Source of the DNA: an uncultured Collinsella sp.
Lineage (GTDB): Bacteria > Actinomycetota > Coriobacteriia > Coriobacteriales > Coriobacteriaceae
Reading direction: 5' to 3'
Length of the DNA stretch: 42,578 nt
Assembly: GCA_958415625.1 (NCBI GenBank)
Contig: CATYZI010000018.1
Span: 1 to 42,578 of the forward strand
Of the stretch, positions 24,383 through 32,485 are shown in pieces. The position numbers were made by a program, and so were the translations under genes. The notes under the pieces are model-generated. The model did no database searches and was not told where the DNA came from. It was given only the letters and a program-made list of their open reading frames with translations. Numbering within the stretch: the stretch's first letter is position 1; the number at the start of each line of letters is the position of its first letter.

Positions 24383-24424
24383 AGCGTCTGTGCCCTTACG
24401 GGTTCGGCCCCATGCGAGGTTAAT

Positions 24425-24456
24425 AAAAAAGACGGCCAACCGAAGTTGACCGTCTT
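24425..24456 (-). terminator. Terminator of the tRNA-His/Lys/Lys operon
   Basis: A 12-bp stem with one G-U pair (plus-strand 24429-24440 and 24445-24456), tetraloop TTCG on the minus strand, then T6 ATT. It lies 10 bp past the second tRNA-Lys. Confidence 0.9.
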
Positions 24457-24465
24457 AACAATCTT

Positions 24466-24541
24466 TGGTGGGCCGTCAGGGGGTCGAACCCTGGACCTTG
24501 GGATTAAGAGTCCCCTGCTCTACCAACTGAGCTAACGACCC
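24466..24541 (-). tRNA. tRNA-Lys (anticodon CTT), copy 2
   Basis: Cloverleaf with acceptor GGGTCGT/ACGGCCC, D arm GCTC..GAGC, anticodon loop CTCTTAA giving CTT, and T arm with GTTCGAC. Discriminator A and CCA are encoded. Identical in sequence to the upstream copy. Confidence 0.97.
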
Positions 24542-24545
24542 AAAG

Positions 24546-24571
24546 CTAAAGTCCGTTGTGGCGGACTTTAG
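24546..24571 (-). other. Spacer hairpin between the two tRNA-Lys genes
   Basis: A perfect 10-bp stem, CTAAAGTCCG (24546-24555) with CGGACTTTAG (24562-24571), around a 6-nt loop. No T-run follows in the minus direction, so an RNA-processing role is more likely than termination. Confidence 0.5.
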
Positions 24572-24584
24572 AGGAGATATCGTG

Positions 24585-24660
24585 TGGTGGGCCGTCAGGG
24601 GGTCGAACCCTGGACCTTGGGATTAAGAGTCCCCTGCTCTACCAACTGAGCTAACGACCC
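24585..24660 (-). tRNA. tRNA-Lys (anticodon CTT), copy 1
   Basis: Same 76-nt sequence as 24466-24541, with anticodon CTT and encoded CCA. It lies 22 bp downstream of tRNA-His in the same minus-strand transcript. Confidence 0.97.
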
Positions 24661-24682
24661 GATATCAACACGAAGCAAGAAC

Positions 24683-24760
24683 TGGGGTGGGTAAAGGGAC
24701 TCGAACCCTCGACCTACGGGACCACAACCCGTCGCTCTAGCCAACTGAGCTACACCCACC
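24683..24760 (-). tRNA. tRNA-His (anticodon GTG)
   Basis: Anticodon loop TTGTGGT gives GTG. The 5' end shows the extra G-1 opposite C73, the identity feature of tRNA-His; the acceptor is GTGGGTG with TACCCAC. CCA is encoded. Confidence 0.96.
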
Positions 24761-24786
24761 GTGTCCTGTGCGCTTCGCGCTCGACT

Positions 24787-24815
24787 ATTATTGCAAGGAA
24801 CGCCACGCGATGCAA
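24787..24815 (-). promoter_or_regulatory. Promoter of the tRNA-His/Lys/Lys operon
   Basis: Reading the minus strand, TTGCAT (24815-24810) is followed after exactly 17 bp by AATAAT (24792-24787). Transcription would start about 20 nt before tRNA-His. A 7-bp inverted repeat, TTTTCAA/TTGAAAA, lies just upstream at 24823-24841. Confidence 0.65.
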
Positions 24816-24925
24816 GCCCCAATTTTCAAGAATTTTGAAAAGAGTTTTTCGAGACCATTTCGAGCAATTCCCACCGGTTTCATAGGAGTAAACTTGCCCC
24901 ACTGCAAATGCTCGAAAGGACAAGC

Positions 24926-26107
24926 ATGAAAGAACTCTCCAACCGTACGGCAACGTTTACCGATTCGGTCATCCGCCGCATGACGCGCATCTCCAATAAG
25001 TATGGCGCCGTCAACCTGTCGCAGGGCTTCCCCGACTTCGATCCCCCGGCGCAGCTGCTCAACAGCCTGAGCGCCATCGCCAGCGACCCCAAGCCGCTCT
25101 ATCACCAGTACTCCATCACCTGGGGCTCCCAGGCCATGCGTGAGGCGCTTGCCGCCAAGGAGGAGCACTTTATGGGCATGCCGATCAACCCCAACGAGAA
25201 CATCGTGGTCACCTGCGGCTCCACCGAGGCCATGATGGCCGCCATGATGACGGTCACAAACCCCGGCGACAAGGTCGTCATCTTCTCGCCATTCTACGAG
25301 AACTACGGCGCCGACACGATCCTCTCGGGTGCCGAGCCCATCTACGTGCCGCTTAACCCACCTGCGTTCGACTTTGACCGCGAGACACTCGAGGCGGCCT
25401 TCCGCGACAACGATCCCAAGGCCATCGTCCTGTGCAACCCTTCCAACCCCTGCGGCAAGGTCTTTACGCGCGAGGAGCTCACCTTTATCGCCGACCTCTG
25501 CAAAAAGTACGACGCCTACTGCATTACCGACGAGGTATACGAGCACATCGTCTACGCGCCCCACGAGCACGTCTATATGGCCACGCTGCCCGGCATGTTC
25601 GATCGAACCATCAGCTGCAGCTCGCTGTCCAAGACCTACTCCATCACCGGCTGGCGCCTAGGCTACACCATCGCTCCCGCCGAAATCACCGAGCGCATCA
25701 AAAAGGTCCACGACTTCCTCACCGTAGGCGCCGCCGCTCCCCTGCAAGAGGCCGTCGTCACCGCCCTCAACTTCGACGACAGTTATTACCAGGAGGTCCT
25801 CGACCTCTACACCGCCAAGCGCGACCTATTCTGTCAGGGACTCGACAGCATCGGCCTCACGCACAACGTGCCGCAGGGCGCCTACTACGTGATGATGGAC
25901 ATCTCTGAGTTTTGCTATGACAGCGACCTCGACTTCTGCGAGGACCTAGCCTCAAAGGTGGGCGTGGGCGCCGTGCCCGGCTCGAGCTTCTTCCGCGAGC
26001 CTGTCAACCATCTGGTCCGTTTCCACTTTGCCAAGCGAGACGAAACGCTCAACGCAGCACTCGAGAACCTCAAGTCCCTGCGAGATAAAATCAAGCCGCG
26101 CGGGTAG
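24926..26107 (+). CDS. PLP-dependent class I/II aminotransferase
   Basis: 393 residues from the ATG at 24926, with GAAAGGA 5 nt upstream; an in-frame ATG at 24908 has no ribosome site. Fold-type I aminotransferase motifs: NLSQGFPDFDPP near the start, CGSTEAMMAAM, NPSNPCGKVFT, ITDEVYEH and the PLP lysine in SSLSKTYSITGWRLGY, with a conserved Arg in NHLVRFHFAK. It resembles the kynurenine/methionine/aromatic aminotransferase group (KAT/MtnE-like), so it probably transaminates a hydrophobic or aromatic amino acid in the cytosol. The exact substrate cannot be fixed. Monocistronic, with its own terminator, and divergent from the tRNA operon. Confidence 0.9.
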   Translation: MKELSNRTATFTDSVIRRMTRISNKYGAVNLSQGFPDFDPPAQLLNSLSAIASDPKPLYHQYSITWGSQAMREALAAKEEHFMGMPINPNENIVVTCGSTEAMMAAMMTVTNPGDKVVIFSPFYENYGADTILSGAEPIYVPLNPPAFDFDRETLEAAFRDNDPKAIVLCNPSNPCGKVFTREELTFIADLCKKYDAYCITDEVYEHIVYAPHEHVYMATLPGMFDRTISCSSLSKTYSITGWRLGYTIAPAEITERIKKVHDFLTVGAAAPLQEAVVTALNFDDSYYQEVLDLYTAKRDLFCQGLDSIGLTHNVPQGAYYVMMDISEFCYDSDLDFCEDLASKVGVGAVPGSSFFREPVNHLVRFHFAKRDETLNAALENLKSLRDKIKPRG

Positions 26108-26134
26108 AGACGGCCCAACAACTAAAAGCACCAA

Positions 26135-26175
26135 AGAAACCTCGCATCGTCCGTTAGGCTGCAAGGTTTCTTTTT
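26135..26175 (+). terminator. Terminator of the aminotransferase gene
   Basis: A 12-bp stem with one mismatch (26135-26146 with 26160-26171) around a 13-nt loop, followed by five T. Confidence 0.88.
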
Positions 26176-26246
26176 ATAGCGCTTTCTTAGTTTTTTAGGG
26201 CGCTATACTTTAGAGGTGAAGTAACTCGCCCAATAGAGAGGGACGC

Positions 26247-26248
26247 TA
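26247..26248 (+). other. Start context of the ROK kinase gene
   Basis: Zero-length marker: the ATG at 26248 is preceded by AGAGAGGGACGCT, a ribosome site with ~6-nt spacing, which fixes the start. Confidence 0.5.
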
Positions 26249-27138
26249 TGGCAGAGCAGCAGCTTATCGGAGCGCTCGAGGCCGGCGGCACCAAGATGGT
26301 CTGCGCCACGGGCTATGCAGACGGTACGGTCCTGGAGCGCGAGCAGATTGCGACCACGACCCCGCAGGAGACCGTTGAGGCCGTCAACGCATGGTTTGCC
26401 GACAAGGGCATCGCCGCGCTGGGCATTGGCGCCTTTGGCCCCACGGCAGTCAACCCTGCCTCGCCCCAATACGGCAAGATCCTGGAGACGCCCAAAACGG
26501 CATGGCGCTACTTTGATCTGCTGGGCACCATTCAAAACGAGCTCAATATTCCCTGTGGCTACGACACCGACGTCAACGTCGCCTGCTTGGGCGAGGTCAC
26601 CTTCGGTTGCGCCCAGGGCCTCACCGACGTGGTCTACCTGACCATCGGCACCGGCGTGGGCGCCGGCGTGCTCTCGGGCGGCCAGCTCGTGCACGGTATG
26701 ATGCATCCCGAAGCCGGCCATATCCTGGTCACGCGCGATCCGCGCGACACCATCGGCGAGCATAGCGCCTGCCCCTTCCACGACAACTGCCTCGAGGGCC
26801 TCATCGCCGGCCCCGGCGTTAAAAAGCGCTGGAATGGCAAGAGCGCCGGAGACATGGCCGAAGATCCGGAGGCCATGGACCTGCTCGCAGGCTACCTGGC
26901 ACAGGCGCTCATGACCTACACGCTGTGCTACGCGCCGCAAAAGATCATCATCGGCGGCGGCGTGGCCGACCACACCCCCATCGTGCCGCTCGCACGCAAA
27001 AAGTGCGCCGAGATGCTCAACGGCTATATCGTCACGCCCGAGGTCAACGACATCGAAACCTACATTGTCAATAACAGCCTTGAGGGCAAGCAGGGCATCA
27101 TGGGTTGTCTGGCCCTTGGCGCCCAGGCGCTCCAGTAG
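26248..27138 (+). CDS. ROK-family sugar kinase, probable fructokinase
   Basis: 296 residues, usual length for short ROK fructokinases. The N-terminal ATP-binding loop is ALEAGGTKMVCA; the second phosphate motif is TIGTGVGAGVLSGGQL. The zinc-site region HPEAGHILV with CPFHDNCLEGLIAGPG is the ROK signature in the arrangement of fructokinases (ScrK/GmuE-like). KIIIGGGVAD is the adenosine-binding loop. It phosphorylates fructose, or possibly mannose, in the cytosol using ATP. AGAGAGGG precedes the ATG. No sugar transporter or hydrolase is adjacent, so the physiological sugar is inferred only from motif resemblance. Confidence 0.9.
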   Translation: MAEQQLIGALEAGGTKMVCATGYADGTVLEREQIATTTPQETVEAVNAWFADKGIAALGIGAFGPTAVNPASPQYGKILETPKTAWRYFDLLGTIQNELNIPCGYDTDVNVACLGEVTFGCAQGLTDVVYLTIGTGVGAGVLSGGQLVHGMMHPEAGHILVTRDPRDTIGEHSACPFHDNCLEGLIAGPGVKKRWNGKSAGDMAEDPEAMDLLAGYLAQALMTYTLCYAPQKIIIGGGVADHTPIVPLARKKCAEMLNGYIVTPEVNDIETYIVNNSLEGKQGIMGCLALGAQALQ

Positions 27139-27227
27139 CAGACGCACCCACAGGACGTGGCGCGCCCGGCAAATCCGACCTACGGAACGACGCCACCACG
27201 CCTCATATAAGCTCTCAAATAAAATAG

Positions 27228-27267
27228 GCCGCCTAGGACCAAACAATACGTCCTAGGCGGCTTTTTT
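27228..27267 (+). terminator. Terminator of the ROK kinase gene, overlapping the convergent vanZ-like stop
   Basis: A perfect 12-bp stem (27228-27239 with 27250-27261), 10-nt loop and six T. The stop codon of the minus-strand VanZ-family gene (27253-27255) lies inside the right arm, so the hairpin may serve both strands. Confidence 0.92.
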
Positions 27268-27702
27268 GGCGCACATCAGCGACCGTAAGAGATATCGGAG
27301 CACAACACCCGTTGCCGCTCCACAGCAGTCGATCATCACATCGGTGATCATGCCGGCACGTCCCGGCACAAAGAGCTGAATCGTCTCGTCGATCGAGGGA
27401 ATCAGCAGCAGGAACACCGCCGTGGGCAGCAGCACGTCAAAGGTGCGCCGCCCCTCATAATCAAAGACATGCGTTGCCAGGATGCCGAGCACCGTATACT
27501 CGGTAAAATGCGCGCACTTGCGAACAACAAAGTTGGTCACCCATGCATATGGAAGTCCCACGCCGTGCAGGAAACCGCGGATAGCTTCCATGACCGTTAG
27601 GCTCAGCGAGCCCGACCCCGAGCCGGGAACCAGCGAATTGCCCCAGATCAAGAGCGCCATCAGGCAGGTCACGACCGCCCATTTTCGATTGATCTTAACC
27701 AT
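27253..27702 (-). CDS. VanZ-family membrane protein
   Basis: 149 residues. Membrane segments are seen near residues 8-24, 68-83 and 90-106 and in the C-terminal third. VanZ signatures are present: RKCAHFTEYTVLG and DETIQLFVPGRAGMITDVMID. VanZ gives low-level teicoplanin resistance in enterococci, but most chromosomal homologues are not characterised, so no resistance is implied. GGAGG stands 12 nt before the ATG, within the end of the upstream gene; the gap to its stop is 7 bp, so the two are probably co-transcribed. Confidence 0.9.
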   Translation of the reverse strand: MVKINRKWAVVTCLMALLIWGNSLVPGSGSGSLSLTVMEAIRGFLHGVGLPYAWVTNFVVRKCAHFTEYTVLGILATHVFDYEGRRTFDVLLPTAVFLLLIPSIDETIQLFVPGRAGMITDVMIDCCGAATGVVLRYLLRSLMCAKKAA

Positions 27703-27709
27703 GCAGAAG

Positions 27710-29110
27710 TTATGCCTCCGCGCGGAGCGGCGCGAAGCTGGCGGTACCGCCCTCGATAACGCTCAGATAGGCACGGCCCGTACGCTTGGCGGTAGAGGAC
27801 TGCAGGCGCTCGATCTCTTCCTCGAGGATCTGATTGACGCGCTCGTGACGACGATTTTCCATAATGCCGGCGGCAATAGCCTCGGCCCGCTCGATGCCCT
27901 CGCGCGAGATACGGGCGGTATCCTCGGGGAACACAACACTGTGACGGCCGACATAGGCGGGGGCAGCAGGTTGAGGGGCAGCGACGGGAGCGGGGGCTGC
28001 AACAGGAGCAGGCTCGTCGATCTCGTCCAGAATCGCGGTGGCGGCGGCCCACATGTCCTCGTGGCCCGAGTAATCAGCCATGGGGACATCAACCTCGAGC
28101 GAGGCATCCGGAAGGTCGCCGGTGTCGATGCGATCTTGGGCATCAATCGATGCGGTGATGGCTGCAGGCTCATCGAGGTCATCGAGATCGATGTCCGCGA
28201 CACCGGAGATGATAGGCATGCTGGCGAGGTTTGCGTTGTACGGCGCAGCCTCAGCCGCCTGCTGCTGGGCAGGAGCGCCCCAAAGCGAGCTTTCGGCGGC
28301 GCGACGGGCGGCAACGGCCTCCTCGTCCGCGGTCATGGCTTCATCAACGTACGAATTATCGGCAGAAGCGTTCGCGTCCGCCGAGGTAGCGCTGTAGGCG
28401 TTATTGACTGCCGCGTTGGCAACGAGTGCCACGAAAGCCGCCGTGCTGCCCGCAGGGGCGGCCTGGGAGCCCGACACGGCGCGTGCCGCGGCGGCGATAT
28501 CATCGCGATTGAAGGAGCCGGTCTGCCCGCCGTTGGTGAGCTCGTCGATGGCGACTTGATAGACGTCGCGCGAGCGTGCAGGGTCGCAGCTAACCGGCGA
28601 ATCGTCGTCGAGCATGCTGTCGATCATGGACCAAGCCTCGGCCTCGTCCATAGCATCTGCGGCTCGAGCGATGGTAGGGACACCATCATCGGCATGACGG
28701 CGCTGGAACGCACCAGTCAGGCCGGAAAGGAATGCCGAGGTAGACTGCTCCAACTGAGCCTGAGAAGCAGAAGCCGCAGCGTACGGAATCGCATCCTGCT
28801 GCTGAGCTGGAATCGAGGCGGTCTTGAACTCGCTTTGATGCTGATTGAGATTGGCGGCACCGCCCATGGCATCGGGCTGGAACAGACGCTCTTCACGCTG
28901 CGCACGATACTCGGAGATACCCAGCGAGGCGGCATAGATACCCACGCCCGCCACCGCGCCCACGGCGAAGGGAACTGCACCCGCCACGACCGTCTCGTTC
29001 ACCGACGAAAACGGCAGCGTCGCGGCATACATAACCACGGGAGCGGCAAGGCCGATCCCGCACGAAAGTCCGGCAAGGACTGCTCGTTGTGTTGCATCAG
29101 AAGAAGCCAT
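27710..29110 (-). CDS. Unrecognised membrane protein with long acidic Ala-rich region
   Basis: 466 residues from the ATG at 29110, with GGGGAG 5 nt upstream; a GTG-type start slightly upstream is less likely. Two membrane segments near residues 10-31 and 37-60 are followed by ~340 residues rich in Ala, Asp and Gln with no domain I recognise. The last ~80 residues look structured: RHSVVFPEDTARIS, then a helical EGIERAEAIAAGI and NQILEEEIERLQSS. The likely layout is a short N-terminal membrane anchor with a cytoplasmic tail, but topology is not certain. Transcribed from a good promoter at 29247-29275 and followed by the VanZ-family gene. Function unknown. Confidence 0.75.
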   Translation of the reverse strand: MASSDATQRAVLAGLSCGIGLAAPVVMYAATLPFSSVNETVVAGAVPFAVGAVAGVGIYAASLGISEYRAQREERLFQPDAMGGAANLNQHQSEFKTASIPAQQQDAIPYAAASASQAQLEQSTSAFLSGLTGAFQRRHADDGVPTIARAADAMDEAEAWSMIDSMLDDDSPVSCDPARSRDVYQVAIDELTNGGQTGSFNRDDIAAAARAVSGSQAAPAGSTAAFVALVANAAVNNAYSATSADANASADNSYVDEAMTADEEAVAARRAAESSLWGAPAQQQAAEAAPYNANLASMPIISGVADIDLDDLDEPAAITASIDAQDRIDTGDLPDASLEVDVPMADYSGHEDMWAAATAILDEIDEPAPVAAPAPVAAPQPAAPAYVGRHSVVFPEDTARISREGIERAEAIAAGIMENRRHERVNQILEEEIERLQSSTAKRTGRAYLSVIEGGTASFAPLRAEA

Positions 29111-29352
29111 GAGCTCTCCCCATCTTCCAGCACCCAAATCGCATCATTCAGTTGGCTGCGCGAGAGAAGATGAAGCGGGGCTATGCCCCAAAGCAACGGT
29201 ATATGGTTCGTTTCATCTGCGTTTTCCGTCGCGAAGCTTAAAAGCTATTATGCGAAACCGCCCTGCCGATTGCAAGCGGCGATGCCGGATTGTGGCTCGA
29301 AAACCGCTGCTTGTCGGTCATAAGGTCAAAAAATGTTGCCGAGTGGCACCAT
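29111..29352. other. Intergenic region holding the leader of the membrane-protein gene
   Basis: About 240 bp (314 bp up to the rho stop) without a supported gene. It contains the promoter at 29247-29275 and, in the untranslated leader on the minus strand, a small GGGGC-ATA-GCCCC hairpin. Confidence 0.5.
29247..29275 (-). promoter_or_regulatory. Promoter of the membrane-protein/vanZ-like operon
   Basis: On the minus strand TTGCAA (29275-29270) and CATAAT (29252-29247) are separated by exactly 17 bp. The predicted leader is ~130 nt. Confidence 0.6.
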
Positions 29353-29385
29353 AAAGAAAGGGCCGGGATATAAAACCCCGGCCCT
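29353..29385 (-). terminator. Terminator of rho
   Basis: A 9-bp perfect stem (plus-strand 29359-29367 and 29377-29385) with a T-rich tract TTTCTTT on the minus strand, 40 bp after the rho stop. Confidence 0.8.
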
Positions 29386-29424
29386 ATTGCCCATTCTTAT
29401 GGCAGCTTTGCGCGCAGTTATGGT

Positions 29425-31956
29425 CTAAAACGTCTGCTCGTAGTCGCTGTGTTTTTTGGCCGAACGCACCAGGAACTCCTGGTTGGTGTTGGTGCCCTTA
29501 AGACCCTTGATAAACGATGCGGCTGCGCGCTCGGTGTTGTTCATGCCGGCAAGAATGCGACGCAGGCCAAAGACAAACGGACGCATCTGCTCGTCGACCA
29601 ACAGGTCCTCGTTACGCGTACCGGAGGCAACGGGGTCGATAGCCGGGAAGATGCGGCGGTCGGCCAGGTCGCGGTCGAGCTTAAGCTCCATGTTGCCGGT
29701 GCCCTTGAACTCCTCAAAGATGACCTCGTCCATCTTTGAGCCGGTGTCGATGAGGGCGGAGGCAAGAATGGTAAGCGAGCCGCCGTTCTCGATGTTGCGG
29801 GCTGCACCCAGGAAGCGCTTGGGCGGATACAAGGCCGCCGAATCGACACCGCCCGAAAGGATACGGCCCGAAGCGGGCGCCGCCAGGTTGTAGGCGCGGG
29901 CAAGACGCGTGATGGAGTCGAGCACCACCACGACATCGCCGCCCAGCTCCACGATGCGCTTGGCGCGCTCGATGACGAGCTCGGCCACGCGGGTGTGGTT
30001 GTCGGCGGGCATATCGAAGGTCGAGGCCACGACCTCGCCCTTGATGGAGCGCTGCATATCGGTGACCTCTTCGGGGCGCTCGTCGACGAGCAGGCAGATG
30101 AGGTGCACCTCGGGGTTATTGATCGAGATGGACTGGCAGATCTTCTTGAGGATCGTGGTCTTGCCGGCCTTGGGCGGCGACACGATCAGGCCGCGCTGGC
30201 CCTTGCCGATCGGCGACACGATATCGATGGCGCGACCGGTGATGGAGTCCTTGCCGTGCTCCATACGCAGCGGCTCGCTGGGATAGACCGGGGTCAGATC
30301 GCCGAACTTGGGGCGGTTGCGGATCTGCTCGGGATCCAGCCCGTTGACGGTCGTGATCTTGGCGAGGCCGGCGCGCTTGTCGCCGCCGCGCGAGGGGCGC
30401 AGGGAGCCCTCAATGACATCGCCCGTGCGCAGGCGCGCGGAGCGGATGAGGTAAGCCGGAACGAAGGCGTCGTCGTTGGACTTCATATAGCCATGGGCAT
30501 GGATGATGCCGGAGCTGTCCGGACGAATCTGCAGGATACCCTTAATGTCGCGGAAGCCCTCGGCCTTCGCGGCGGTGGTGTAGATCTCCTCGACGAGCTC
30601 AGCCTTCTTTTTGCCGGTCGTCTCGATCTCGAACTCTTTTGCCTTCTCGCGCAGCTCGGCGACCTTCATGGCCGCAAGCTCCTCGCGCGAAAGCGTGGGC
30701 TCGGTGGGGGCGGCGTTACGCTCCTTGTTGCGCTGCTTGCGGTCGCGCTGGCGGTTGCGGCGGTCGTTGTTGCGATCGTCCTTGCGCTCGTTGCGCTCGT
30801 CGTTGCGCTTGTGCTGGCGACGGTTGGGACGAGTGCCGTCTTCGCCCTCGGCGGGCGCGGCGCCATCGGTTGCGACGGCGTCAACATTGGCCGCAGCGGC
30901 GTCATTGGCCTCGGCGCCGGTATCGACCTGCGCTTCGACGCCAGCCTGCTGCTCGGCGGCCTTGGCCTTAGCGGACTTCTTACGGCCGCGCTTGGGTTTC
31001 TCGGACGCAGGCTGTTCGACGTCCTGGGGCTCGGCGGCATCAGCCGATGCATCGGCGGTCGTCTCGGCGGAATCCTCGGACGCGCCCTTCTTGGAGGCCT
31101 TAGCCTTGGACGTGCGCTTAGCAGCGGTGCGACGGCTGCGACCGGGACGGACGTCGGCGGGCTCGGCATCGGCGAGAGCGGCCTCGGAAGTCGTAGCATC
31201 CTGGACGGGTGCATCGGCAGCGGTTGCAGACTCGGCGGTCGCCGCAGCATCCCGAGCGGCGGCGGCTGCGGCTGCGGCCTTCTCTGCCTCGACGAAGGCC
31301 TTGGGCTTGCGACCGCGACGGTGCGGGCGCAAAGCCGGATCGACAACGGGAACTTCGCTGGCCTCGACAGGCACAGCGGGCTCAGCAGGCAATGCGCCCT
31401 CCCCTGCCGCGGAACGGACCGAAGCCTCAGTGAGCTCGGGGGCTACCTGTTCCGCAACCTGCTCGGCCTTAGCAGCCGTGCGGCGGCGTGTGCGCGGTGC
31501 CGGCTTCTCGGTCGGCAGGTCGGCGGCAGGGGTCTCGGGCACAGACGGAGCTGCAAGCTCGGTCAGAGCCGCGGCCTCGCGCTCGGCAGCACGACGGCGG
31601 GCGCGCACCACCTGAGCCTCGCTAATCTGCGCCAACGCACGTGCCTGCGCGACCTCATCGGAAATCGGCGCCGAGGAGTCAGCTGCAACGGTGTGCTTGG
31701 CGCGCGTCGTGCGCGTGGTACGGCGCTTGGGCTTGGTGACCTCCTCGCCGTCAGCGGCAGGCTTGGCCGTGCGGCGCGCGAGCTTGGGCTTTGCCGGAGC
31801 AGCCTCCTCACCAGTTGCAGGCGCAGGCGTCGAAGCAGCCTTAGGCGTCTCGGGAGCCGAGGCTTGCGCGGGCGCCGCGACCTGGTCCGACGCAACCGGT
31901 GCAGCGGGAGCGGCTTGCGTCGTCGTTATTTCGTTTTCTTGCTGTTGATCAGACAC
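29425..31956 (-). CDS. rho: Transcription termination factor Rho with long disordered N-terminal extension
   Basis: 843 residues, twice the E. coli length (419). Residues 1 to ~420 are low-complexity, rich in Ala, Lys, Arg, Glu and Pro, with AT-hook-like RRGRKPK and KRGRKK patches and an Arg/Asn/Asp-rich block. The Rho N-domain starts near 422 (LSREELAAMKVAELREKAKE), the RNA-binding cold-shock fold follows (GILQIRPDSSGIIH), and the ATPase carries the P-loop PPKAGKTT near 594, LLVDERPEEVTDM and VVVLDSITRLARAYN. Rho is the hexameric RNA translocase that ends untranslated transcripts. The start is GTG 31956, with only a weak ribosome site. N-terminal inserts are typical of actinobacterial Rho. 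Confidence 0.96.
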   Translation of the reverse strand: MSDQQQENEITTTQAAPAAPVASDQVAAPAQASAPETPKAASTPAPATGEEAAPAKPKLARRTAKPAADGEEVTKPKRRTTRTTRAKHTVAADSSAPISDEVAQARALAQISEAQVVRARRRAAEREAAALTELAAPSVPETPAADLPTEKPAPRTRRRTAAKAEQVAEQVAPELTEASVRSAAGEGALPAEPAVPVEASEVPVVDPALRPHRRGRKPKAFVEAEKAAAAAAAARDAAATAESATAADAPVQDATTSEAALADAEPADVRPGRSRRTAAKRTSKAKASKKGASEDSAETTADASADAAEPQDVEQPASEKPKRGRKKSAKAKAAEQQAGVEAQVDTGAEANDAAAANVDAVATDGAAPAEGEDGTRPNRRQHKRNDERNERKDDRNNDRRNRQRDRKQRNKERNAAPTEPTLSREELAAMKVAELREKAKEFEIETTGKKKAELVEEIYTTAAKAEGFRDIKGILQIRPDSSGIIHAHGYMKSNDDAFVPAYLIRSARLRTGDVIEGSLRPSRGGDKRAGLAKITTVNGLDPEQIRNRPKFGDLTPVYPSEPLRMEHGKDSITGRAIDIVSPIGKGQRGLIVSPPKAGKTTILKKICQSISINNPEVHLICLLVDERPEEVTDMQRSIKGEVVASTFDMPADNHTRVAELVIERAKRIVELGGDVVVVLDSITRLARAYNLAAPASGRILSGGVDSAALYPPKRFLGAARNIENGGSLTILASALIDTGSKMDEVIFEEFKGTGNMELKLDRDLADRRIFPAIDPVASGTRNEDLLVDEQMRPFVFGLRRILAGMNNTERAAASFIKGLKGTNTNQEFLVRSAKKHSDYEQTF

Positions 31957-32129
31957 AGTGTTTGCTCAACTTTCTTTTCAAGCCCTGTGATCACATGCTC
32001 CCTGCATAAACCTTCAGGGCGGCTAAACAGTCTAGTTCCGTTCGAAACGACGGACATCATTGATCTGTATCGAGATGATTGCGTCAACTACGCAGCGTTA
32101 GTGTAACACAACCGCCGCCACCTGCAACT

Positions 32130-32180
32130 TAGTCATTGGGGACGTTCTTAAACGACTAGTCAAAAGGGACACTCTTTGGT
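32130..32180 (-). repeat. Intergenic repeat, copy 2 of the GTGTCCC/GAACGTCCCC family
   Basis: On the minus strand: CAAAGAGTGTCCC, TTTT, the palindrome GACTAGTC, a spacer, AAGAACGTCCCCAA, then GACTAAGT, a near copy of the palindrome. It aligns block by block with the element at 38774-38828, which carries a different 8-mer in the same two places. Confidence 0.6.
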
Positions 32181-32211
32181 TTACCACCCACAAATCAGAC
32201 TGCCTCCGCCA

Positions 32212-32361
32212 AAACTATGGCGGTTTACTACGACGAATCGCTCAACCGCGACCACTCCGAAACATGTTGAACTAAAACCGCAGGTAGATGCCTTGCGCTT
32301 TTTTGCGAAAAGCCGGCGTGGTTAGAATTCCTCAATTTATCGTAGTAAACTGGCATAGTTT
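32212..32361. repeat. 22-bp inverted repeats flanking 106 bp
   Basis: The left arm (32212-32233) and the reverse complement of the right arm (32340-32361) match at 20 of 22 positions, sharing AAACTATG and GTTTACTACGA. The 106 bp between the arms encode nothing recognisable. It could be a small MITE-like element or two opposed binding sites. Confidence 0.6.
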
Positions 32362-32406
32362 CGTATTTCCAGCAGTTCCAAATTCGTCAATACGTCGGCA
32401 TTTGCG

Positions 32407-32439
32407 AAAAAAGCCCGACCTCCGTGGGAAATCGGGCTT
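32407..32439 (-). terminator. Terminator of argS
   Basis: On the minus strand an 8-bp stem AAGCCCGA/TCGGGCTT (plus-strand 32411-32418 and 32432-32439) is followed by a T-run. It lies 46 bp beyond the argS stop. Confidence 0.85.
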
Positions 32440-32485
32440 ATAGGGCTCAGTTAAACCAAACCTACACGGTCAAATGACCCGCAGG

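Larger units (their letters stand above)
31957..32406. other. Long intergenic region between rho and argS with repeats
   Basis: About 450 bp without a supported gene. It must hold the rho promoter; TTGACG on the minus strand at 32087-32082 is a candidate -35, but the -10 at 17 bp is poor. It also contains a copy of the GTGTCCC/GAACGTCCCC repeat (32130-32180) and a 22-bp inverted repeat pair (32212-32361). Confidence 0.5.

Noticed and set aside
27253..27702. A glycopeptide resistance cluster around the VanZ-family gene.
   Set aside because: No vanA, vanH, vanX, vanR or vanS homologues are present; isolated VanZ-family proteins are common and mostly uncharacterised.
29995..32106. A 703-codon open frame on the plus strand opposite rho.
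   Set aside because: It mirrors the codon bias of rho in GC-rich DNA, shows only Leu/Gly/Arg-rich low-complexity sequence and has no ribosome site.
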